Assembly (NCBI GenBank): GCA_963851215.1
Contig: CAWKOG010000021.1
Coordinates: forward strand, 124,001 to 188,000
Length of the DNA: 64,000 bases
Origin: DATKFM01 sp963851215
Lineage (GTDB): Bacteria; Pseudomonadota; Alphaproteobacteria; Dongiales; Dongiaceae
Direction of reading: 5' to 3'
Part shown: positions 58,135-64,000 of the stretch, one piece after another
How positions within the stretch are numbered: position 1 is the first letter of the stretch
How the letters are laid out: each line of letters starts with the position of its first letter
Program-made: the position numbers and the translations under genes
The notes under the pieces: model-generated
The model's database searches: none
Seen by the model: the letters and a program-made list of their open reading frames with translations, nothing else
What the model was told of the DNA's origin: nothing

Positions 58135-59310
58135 CTATTCCTGTCGGTATTGGGTGAAGAGCAGATTCCTGTCGATATCGGCGATGCGGGTGATGCCGCA
58201 GAGGCCGAGCACGCGATCGATCTCGCGCCGGTAGATTTCCAGCATATGGGCGACGCCGGCTTCGCCCGCGACCGCGAGGCCCCAGAGCTGCGGCCGTCCG
58301 ACCAGACAGGCCGCGGCGCCCAGCGCCAGCGCTTTGACCACGTCGGCACCCCGGCGCACGCCGCCGTCCATGAGCACCGGGATCTTGCCAGCGACCGCAT
58401 CCACCACCGCCGGCAGCGCTTCGAGGCTCGCCGGCGCGCCATCGAGTTGCCGGCCGCCATGGTTGGACACGATCACGCCATCGATGCCGCGCTCTGCGGC
58501 CATCTTGGCCTCCGCCGGATGCAGCACGCCCTTGAGGATCAGCGGTCCGCTCCAAATCTTGCGCAGCTCCTCCACATCCTTCCAGGTCATCGAGGGATCG
58601 AGCAGCGACGCCATGCGCCCCGCGATCGCGCGGATGTCGGCGGCTTCTCCCGGCCGCACATAATTGCCGAAGGTAATGCGCTTCAACTCGCCGCGCATGC
58701 GCCACAGCCAGCCCGGCCGCAGCGCCATCGACAGATACTCCGCCGGCCCGAAGCGCGGCGGGATCGAGAATCCATTGCGGATGTCGCGCTCCCGATTGCC
58801 CAAAAGCTGATTGTCGGTCGTCAGCACCAGGGCATCGAAACCGGCCGCCGCCGCCCGTTCCGTCAGTTCGCGCGTAAAGCCGCGGTCGCGGTAGACGAAC
58901 ACCTGCATCCAGCGTGGGGCGGCGCCGGTCGCCGCCAGCTGCTCCAGACTGCAGACCGAACCGTGGCTGAGACAGAAACCCGTGCCGGCCGCTGCCGCCG
59001 CGCGCGCCGCACAGCGCTCGCCATCGGGCCAGAACAGCCCGGCCAATCCGGTCGGGCCGACGATGACCGGCAGGCTCAGGCGCTTGCCGAATAGCGTGAC
59101 CGACAGATCGCGTGCCGCCGCGCCACGCAAGGGCTGCGGCAACAATCGCAGGTCATCGAACGCCGCCTCATTCCGCCGGAGCGTGGATTCATCCTCCGCA
59201 CCGCCATCGGCGAAGTCGAACACCGGCCGCGGCAGCGCGCCACGCGCCAGTCCGCGCAGGGCGTCGATGCTGTAGGCGCGCCGCTGCCAAGCCGGGGCCG
59301 TCCCGCTCAT
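58135..59310 (-). CDS. FMN-dependent alpha-hydroxy-acid oxidase/dehydrogenase
   Basis: A 391-residue member of the LldD / glycolate oxidase family, which oxidises (S)-2-hydroxy acids to 2-oxo acids. The FMN barrel and active site are evident: PVIVGPTGLAGLFWPDGE, the lysine of PLILKGVLHPAEA, the histidine-arginine motif IVSNHGGRQLDGAPAS, and LMDGGVRRGADVVKALALGA. The family length is normal. The start overlaps the stop of the upstream amidohydrolase by 4 bases. The acid oxidised is unknown. Confidence 0.87.
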   Translation of the reverse strand: MSGTAPAWQRRAYSIDALRGLARGALPRPVFDFADGGAEDESTLRRNEAAFDDLRLLPQPLRGAAARDLSVTLFGKRLSLPVIVGPTGLAGLFWPDGERCAARAAAAAGTGFCLSHGSVCSLEQLAATGAAPRWMQVFVYRDRGFTRELTERAAAAGFDALVLTTDNQLLGNRERDIRNGFSIPPRFGPAEYLSMALRPGWLWRMRGELKRITFGNYVRPGEAADIRAIAGRMASLLDPSMTWKDVEELRKIWSGPLILKGVLHPAEAKMAAERGIDGVIVSNHGGRQLDGAPASLEALPAVVDAVAGKIPVLMDGGVRRGADVVKALALGAAACLVGRPQLWGLAVAGEAGVAHMLEIYRREIDRVLGLCGITRIADIDRNLLFTQYRQE

Positions 59311-60170
59311 GCGGCCCCATTCAGGCGATAGACCCGGATCGCGTTGTCGCGGAACAGCTTGCGCTTCTCCGCCGGCGTCGCCCCCGCCGTCACCCAGTCG
59401 ACGATCTCCACCCACTCCGGATAACTGCCCGCCAGCTCGGAAACATGCCAGTCGCCGCCATACATCACGCGGTCGAAGCCGAAGGCCTCGATGCTATGGG
59501 CGACATAGGGCTTGAGCTGCTCCCGCGTCCAGTTCTTGTGATCGGCCTCCGTGGTCACGCCGGAGATCTTGCAATCCACATTGGGCAGCGCCGCGAGCTC
59601 CTTCATATGTTGCCGCCAGGGATCGATCAGCCCTGCCTTGATGCCCGGCTTGCCGATATGGTCCAGCACGAACCGGACCTCGGGGCATTGCCGCACCATC
59701 TTCAGCACATTGGGCATGTGATGGTGGAAGACGCAGATATCGAACACCAGATTGCGCGCCGCCAGCAGCTTCAGCCCCTCGATGAAGGCGGGGCGGATAC
59801 AAAAGTCGGGATCGGCCTGGTTCTGGATCAGCCGGCGGATGCCGCGCAGGCTCTTGTTCCGGCAAAGCTGATCCAGCTCCGGCTCGATCGCCTTGCCGCG
59901 CTCCAGCGGCAGCGCCGCCACCATGCCGGCCAGCCGCTTGTCCGCCCGCGCCAGCCCATCGATCCAGGCCGCTTCGTCCAGATGCTGCGGCAAATCCACG
60001 TCCACTTCGACAAAGACGAACCGCTCGATCGCCACCGGCACCGCGGCGCGCATCAGGTCATCAGGCAGCACCAGCCGCTTCAGCTGCGGCGCATTCTTCG
60101 TCCAGCCATAGCCGAAGCGCGTGGGCTCCAGCAGATGCACATGGCTGTCGATGATCGGAAAATCCGGCAT
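59307..60170 (-). CDS. Amidohydrolase 2 family (lactonase-like) protein
   Basis: A 287-residue metal-dependent hydrolase of the COG3618 type. It starts PDFPIIDSHVHLLEP with the HxH metal motif, then shows DICVFHHHMPNVLKM, FVLDHIGKPGIKAG and MYGGDWHVSELAG with the final aspartate. Relatives hydrolyse lactones such as 2-pyrone-4,6-dicarboxylate or sugar lactones. It leads the three-gene operon with the hydroxy-acid oxidase and the RraA-like aldolase. A GGGAGGGG ribosome binding site lies just before 60170. Intact. Confidence 0.85.
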   Translation of the reverse strand: MPDFPIIDSHVHLLEPTRFGYGWTKNAPQLKRLVLPDDLMRAAVPVAIERFVFVEVDVDLPQHLDEAAWIDGLARADKRLAGMVAALPLERGKAIEPELDQLCRNKSLRGIRRLIQNQADPDFCIRPAFIEGLKLLAARNLVFDICVFHHHMPNVLKMVRQCPEVRFVLDHIGKPGIKAGLIDPWRQHMKELAALPNVDCKISGVTTEADHKNWTREQLKPYVAHSIEAFGFDRVMYGGDWHVSELAGSYPEWVEIVDWVTAGATPAEKRKLFRDNAIRVYRLNGAA

Positions 60171-60351
60171 ACCCACCCCTCCCCCGACGAGGCGTTCAAT
60201 CCAGCGGCGGATATTGGGCCAGCGAAGGCCGCGCAACAAGGCCGTGGACGGCACGGCGTTAGTCCAAGGCCTAGTTGTTACTGCTGCGTCTTATGCTGCG
60301 TTTGCGGGATACTTCTCGCAACCCATCAACCCTCGTCCGGACCTTCCCGGC

Positions 60352-62430
60352 CTATCCCGCATTCGCCGACCGGCGCTCCGTTTGGCTTTGCGCCGCCGGG
60401 ATACTGAAGTGAAATGTCGCGCCGCCGCCAGGGTTGTTCTCCGCCCAGATACGCCCGTGATGGGCGGAAATAATGGATTGGGCGATCGTCAGCCCGAGTC
60501 CCATGCTTTCTATGCCCGTGGTGAAGAACGGCTCGAACAGGCGACGCAGGTCGCCGGAAGGAATACCGCTGCCGCAATCCTCCACCGCGACGTCGATGCC
60601 GTCGTTGCCATTCGACTCCGTCCGGACTGACAGATAGCGCGACCCCTCGGGGATGTCGTGCATCGCGTCCATGGCATTGACGATCAGGTTCAACAGGACC
60701 TGTTGCAGTTGCGTCCGGTCGCCGATCACCAGAGGAAGCCCGGGGGCAAGGTCGGTCCGGATCTGCACATGCCGCTTCCGCGCATCGGCGGCCACGAACC
60801 GGAACACGTCTGACACCGCGGCATTGATATCCAGCGGCTGCATCTCCGGGCTCCGCTTGCGCAGGAAGTCGCGGATGCGGCCGATGACCTCGTCCGCCCG
60901 CAGGTCATCCTTGCGAATGTCGGCGATGATGTCGCGGATCTCGCCCAGCGGCGGGCGCGGAGAATTCAGCATCTTCCGGGCGGCATCCGCATTGCTCAGG
61001 ATGGCAGCCAGCGGCTGCCGGACTTCATGGGCAATTGCGGCGCTCAGCTGCCCCAAGACCACCAGGCGTTGCGAATGGGCAAGCTTCCGGTTGCTGTCTT
61101 CGACTTGCTTGCGGTCGGTGATGTCGATGGCGGAGCCGATATAGCCGACAAATTCGCCATTCTGTGCATGACGTGGGACGCCGCGTTGCAGGACCCAATG
61201 ATACTCGCCGTCATGCCGGCGCAGCCGGTACTCGATCTCGAACCGCTCCCGGGCCTCGAAGGCGGCGAAGTAGACCTCGCGGCAATGCTGCGCATCCTCC
61301 GGATGCACGTTCTCCAGCCAGCCGGCTTTGATTTCCTGATCCAATGTACGTCCGGTGAACTCCAGCCAGCCCTGGTTGAAAAACTCGCAATGCTTGTTGT
61401 GATCCAAGACCCAGAGCAGCACGGGTGCGGTGTTGGCCATGCTGCGAAAGCGGTCCTCGCTCTCGCGCAGGCGCCGCTCGACACCCCATCTCTGCTCCGT
61501 GAGAGCAGCCACGAGAAAAAGCGGCGCCGATCGCCACAACAGAAAGTGCTGCAGCGCAAGCGCGGTATCGCCGGGCGAGCGGCCGGAGAACGGTCCCCGG
61601 CCCACCAGTGCGGCTTCCACGGCAAAGAATGCAATGACCGTGACGGCGCCTGATGCACCCATCATGCCAAATCGAATGGCCGCCCAGAACAAGAAGGGGA
61701 CCGGCGCATAGAACCGCGATTCCGTGAAATCGACCGAGCTGGTTTCACTGTTGGTTGCCAGATAACCGGTCACGATCAATCCGGCCGCCACCAAGCCGCC
61801 TTCGACGAATCGCCTGGAACTGCGCGCCCGCAGGTTCCATGGCGCGCCAAATATCCAGTAAAGGATGGCGGGCGTGATGATGAGCTGGGCCAGAACATCC
61901 CCGAGAAACCATTGCTGCCATGAAAGCCAGAAGTCGTGATCGAAAACGGTCCGCACCGCGGCGCCGGCAAAGGCGCCGGCAGCGGGAACCAGGAGCACCG
62001 CAAAGAGAAAGAACAGCGCGAACTCCCGCACCGACTTGAGACGCAGCGGATTGTCGATCAACCAGCGCAGTACCAGCGCCGCGACGATGCCTTTTGCCGA
62101 ATCGATCGCGGATGTCGCCAGCAGGAACCAGACGGGAATGCCGGCCGCGACCTCGGAAAACAAGCGGATCGGCAGGATCGCAACGATGAGGAGCCACCAT
62201 CGCCGTGGCGGGCTCACCAAGAGCGCGCAGAGCAGAACCGAATCCGGGAACCAGAACGGCGAAGCGGCGGCCCGGCTGAACGACATGCCGTAGCGGTAGG
62301 CGAAGTAATAGGCCACGACGAAGCCGCAGAACCCGGCGGCGTCGCGTAAGGGGCGCCATTGAGCAATCGAATCCATGCCGCGCTGGAACGCGCGGTGACC
62401 GTCCCGGATGATTTCTCGACTGCCGTTCAT
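60352..62430 (-). CDS. MASE1-PAS hybrid-free sensor histidine kinase
   Basis: About 692 residues. The first 300 residues hold about eight membrane helices of MASE1 type (for example GFCGFVVAYYFAYRYGMSF and WWLLIVAILPIRLFSE). A PAS/PAC unit (about 325-450, ending IGSAIDITDRKQ) follows. The HisKA H-box is AAIAHEVRQPLAAILSN; the catalytic domain has the N-box LQQVLLNLIVNAMDAM, G1 VEDCGSGIPSG and G2 GLGLTIAQSI. No receiver domain is attached and no response regulator gene adjoins it, so it is an orphan kinase. The start is uncertain: 62430, a GTG at 62460 or an ATG at 62376. Confidence 0.85.
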   Translation of the reverse strand: MNGSREIIRDGHRAFQRGMDSIAQWRPLRDAAGFCGFVVAYYFAYRYGMSFSRAAASPFWFPDSVLLCALLVSPPRRWWLLIVAILPIRLFSEVAAGIPVWFLLATSAIDSAKGIVAALVLRWLIDNPLRLKSVREFALFFLFAVLLVPAAGAFAGAAVRTVFDHDFWLSWQQWFLGDVLAQLIITPAILYWIFGAPWNLRARSSRRFVEGGLVAAGLIVTGYLATNSETSSVDFTESRFYAPVPFLFWAAIRFGMMGASGAVTVIAFFAVEAALVGRGPFSGRSPGDTALALQHFLLWRSAPLFLVAALTEQRWGVERRLRESEDRFRSMANTAPVLLWVLDHNKHCEFFNQGWLEFTGRTLDQEIKAGWLENVHPEDAQHCREVYFAAFEARERFEIEYRLRRHDGEYHWVLQRGVPRHAQNGEFVGYIGSAIDITDRKQVEDSNRKLAHSQRLVVLGQLSAAIAHEVRQPLAAILSNADAARKMLNSPRPPLGEIRDIIADIRKDDLRADEVIGRIRDFLRKRSPEMQPLDINAAVSDVFRFVAADARKRHVQIRTDLAPGLPLVIGDRTQLQQVLLNLIVNAMDAMHDIPEGSRYLSVRTESNGNDGIDVAVEDCGSGIPSGDLRRLFEPFFTTGIESMGLGLTIAQSIISAHHGRIWAENNPGGGATFHFSIPAAQSQTERRSANAG

Positions 62431-62779
62431 GTCGAACAAACCACTGCCAAAGTGGCTCACGCCGGCCGGTGCTCTATGTATTTTGTCCCTGCAAATGCAC
62501 AGTCATGGATGCGCCGGCAAAAGCCAACCGTTCAACGTCAGGAAGTCCCCGGGAGATGCGCGAGAACCATGCTCGCGAACTTTCGCCTCATGGCGTTGAG
62601 TACCATGGATACAAGACCGGGCAGCAGCTTGTACCGGCCAGGACACTATTCCATCAGTGTCGGCGAATCCAGTGGGGTATCCGATCAGCCGGCTCGGGAC
62701 CGGCCCTGTCGTTCCGGAAGTCCTGGGTCGCAGGATCGCGCGGAACGACAGTCTGTGGAGAGCAACGGCGGCCGCCGAG
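62431..62779. other. Intergenic region between methyltransferase and histidine kinase genes
   Basis: About 350 bases with no convincing gene. It must hold the promoter of the kinase, and contains the hairpin at 62706-62751 just downstream of the methyltransferase stop. Short open frames here show no coding signs. Confidence 0.5.
62706..62751. terminator. Long imperfect hairpin downstream of the methyltransferase
   Basis: A perfect 11-base stem CTGTCGTTCCG (62706-62716) and CGGAACGACAG (62741-62751) with an inner pair TCCTG/CAGGA (62721-62725, 62731-62735). It follows the methyltransferase stop (minus strand) by about 30 bases, so a terminator is the simplest explanation, although no U tract follows on that strand. 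Confidence 0.5.
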
Positions 62780-63628
62780 TTACCGCCGGGTAATCACAAC
62801 CTGGAGATACTCGCTGGGCACCACCATCGTCAGATCGCCCGAACGGTTGAACCGTTCGATGAGCGCTTTCAGATCGCCGGCCAGCGCTCCTTGGGCCCGC
62901 GGTTCCAGAGCGGCAAAGGCCTTGAGCGTTGGGCCATAGTAGGTGCGGAATACTTCCAGCCAGTGATCCGCCGACCGGTAGCGGAACTGAAAGATCCGCG
63001 GCTCCGCCTTGATCGACGCGGCCTGGGACGCAAACAGTTCCGACAGGCGCGCCACCGTGCCCCACAAGGGCGGCGGCTTCACGCCGGCCGGCGGCGGCAG
63101 GTGCTTGCCCATGGTCTTGAACATCTGGCCGATGAATCCCTCCGGCGTCCAGTTGGCGAGGCCGATCTTGCCGCCGGGCTTGCACACCCGCAGCAGTTCG
63201 GCCGCCGCGCGCTCCTGATTGGGCGTGAACATGACCCCGAAAGTGGATCCCACGACATCGAAGTGACTGTTTTCGAACGGCAGCGCCTCGGCATCGGCTT
63301 CGCGGAAATCGATCTCGGCACCCTCGGCCGTCGCCCGCGCGCGGCCGCGATCGAGCAGCGACGGCACATAGTCGGTCGACACGACATCGCACCAGCGGCG
63401 CGCCGCCGCCAGCGAGAAATTGCCGTTGCCCGCGGCGACATCCAGCACCTTCTGCCCGGACCGGACATCCAGCGCCTCGCACAGCTCCTCGCCGACGATC
63501 TGAAGCGTGGTCCCGACGATGGCATAGTTGCCGGATGACCATATGCCCTGCTGTCGGGTCTTGATGGCGGCCAAATCGACGGGGGTCGGCGCGGCGGCGA
63601 CAGTCGCTGCGGGTTGGATCGCATTCAT
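62780..63628 (-). CDS. SAM-dependent methyltransferase
   Basis: A 282-residue class I methyltransferase. SAM motif I is KVLDVAAGNGNFSLAAARR; motif II region is FREADAEALPFENSHFDVVGS; and GVMFTPNQERAAAELLRV with CKPGGKIGLANWTPEGF follows, as in UbiE/Coq5-type and small-molecule methyltransferases. The N-terminus is unusual, with a helical lead-in (DLAAIKTRQQGIWSSGNYA) common in a group annotated as 'class I SAM-dependent methyltransferase' of unknown substrate. It stands alone on the minus strand. Intact. Confidence 0.82.
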   Translation of the reverse strand: MNAIQPAATVAAAPTPVDLAAIKTRQQGIWSSGNYAIVGTTLQIVGEELCEALDVRSGQKVLDVAAGNGNFSLAAARRWCDVVSTDYVPSLLDRGRARATAEGAEIDFREADAEALPFENSHFDVVGSTFGVMFTPNQERAAAELLRVCKPGGKIGLANWTPEGFIGQMFKTMGKHLPPPAGVKPPPLWGTVARLSELFASQAASIKAEPRIFQFRYRSADHWLEVFRTYYGPTLKAFAALEPRAQGALAGDLKALIERFNRSGDLTMVVPSEYLQVVITRR

Positions 63629-64000
63629 GTCTTTGCCTCATATCCTGACGTTTGGGGGAGGCGCAGCATACGCCCTGCCGCGTCACCTCAGCGCCAAAAC
63701 CGCGTCAAAAAACTCTCAAATCGGCGCGCGACCGGACAGTCCGCAGAAGAAAAACCCCCAAGTCCGGTTCTTGAACGGCAGCATCAGGAAACCTCAAATC
63801 GCCAGATGTCCTGTCCACTCAATCATTTACAGCCGCCGGGTCGAGGATTCGGGCGGGCTGGGGCAATCAGGGTGTGGGGCCCTGTTCGGCCAGCTCGAAT
63901 GGCATCGAGCGCAAAAAGACCAGCGGCGAAGGCCGCTGCCGCCGGCGCCTGTAGCGGCGTCATCGGCAAATTGGACCTTGGTCCAATTGTGAGCCTCATC
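63629..64000. other. Terminal intergenic region
   Basis: About 370 bases to the window edge with no recognisable gene. The region upstream of the methyltransferase should carry its promoter. The last 32 bases contain the perfect palindrome at 63969-63988, described separately, which presumably controls a gene beyond the window. Confidence 0.5.
63969..63988. promoter_or_regulatory. Perfect 20-base operator-like palindrome
   Basis: AATTGGACC (63969-63977), TT, GGTCCAATT (63980-63988): nine-base perfect arms. The TTGG...CCAA core is the layout of FadR-type GntR operators. It sits at the window edge with nothing coding around it, so it is probably the operator of a promoter just outside. Confidence 0.5.

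Noticed and set aside
62359..62793. Plus-strand frames around the kinase start
   Set aside because: They overlap the N-terminus of the kinase and a hairpin, and show no family motifs or ribosome binding site.
1..64000. CRISPR arrays, tRNA or rRNA genes, prophage or insertion sequences
   Set aside because: No regular spaced direct repeats, no T-loop plus anticodon-arm pattern, no transposase, integrase or phage structural motifs were seen anywhere in the window.

Overview
The window reads as one chromosome segment of a high-GC alphaproteobacterium. The strongest clue is the gene run folK, rpoZ, rsh, acpS, lepB, rnc, era, recO on the minus strand, followed further along by a smpB / dapA / lytic transglycosylase block. 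Tat-exported PhoD, a cysD-cysNC pair, bactofilin with an M23 peptidase, an Anbu module and MNIO genes fit the same class. A Rhodospirillales-like origin is my inference; nothing here fixes a genus. I found no rRNA, tRNA, CRISPR array, phage, transposase or plasmid gene.

Layout. 0-12.7 kb is metabolic and accessory: the start of a dienelactone hydrolase, a DadA-like oxidase, a class III cyclase, recO, PhoD, a VOC protein, two uncharacterised exported proteins, a trimethylamine-dehydrogenase-like flavoprotein, an SDR and an exported amidohydrolase. 12.7-18.9 kb is housekeeping: era, rnc, lepB, acpS, rsh, rpoZ, folK. 19-24.9 kb holds an NYN nuclease, a family 5 uracil-DNA glycosylase, a ClpP-like periplasmic protein, and an alpha-E / ATP-grasp / Anbu proteasome-like module with a GNAT gene. 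24.9-32.6 kb holds smpB, dapA, a soluble lytic transglycosylase, a dehalogenase, a PLP dehydratase, bactofilin and an M23 peptidase. 32.8-37.4 kb is sulfate activation (cysD, cysNC), a divergent ion permease and a cupin. 37.6-40.1 kb is a bufferin-type RiPP operon (bufA, bufB, bufC and a DoxX gene). 40.1-57 kb is rich in polyamine and amine genes (a PuuA-like synthetase, two class III aminotransferases, an agmatinase family enzyme, a PotABCD-type ABC transporter), interleaved with two tandem chemoreceptors, a transketolase and a pseudouridine synthase. 57.4-60.2 kb is a three-gene catabolic operon (RraA-like aldolase, alpha-hydroxy-acid oxidase, amidohydrolase). The end holds a MASE1-PAS histidine kinase and a methyltransferase.

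Sequence quality matters for any reader. About fifty single-base indels, mostly extra bases, break some twenty otherwise well-conserved genes between 2.5 and 46.8 kb, twelve of them in rsh alone. None is apparent from 47 to 64 kb. Because rsh, rpoZ, folK and dapA are hit, I treat these as sequence errors and annotate each gene over its full span with the breaks noted. Intergenic regions carry a recurring palindrome family built on TGTCATCCC / GGGATGACA.
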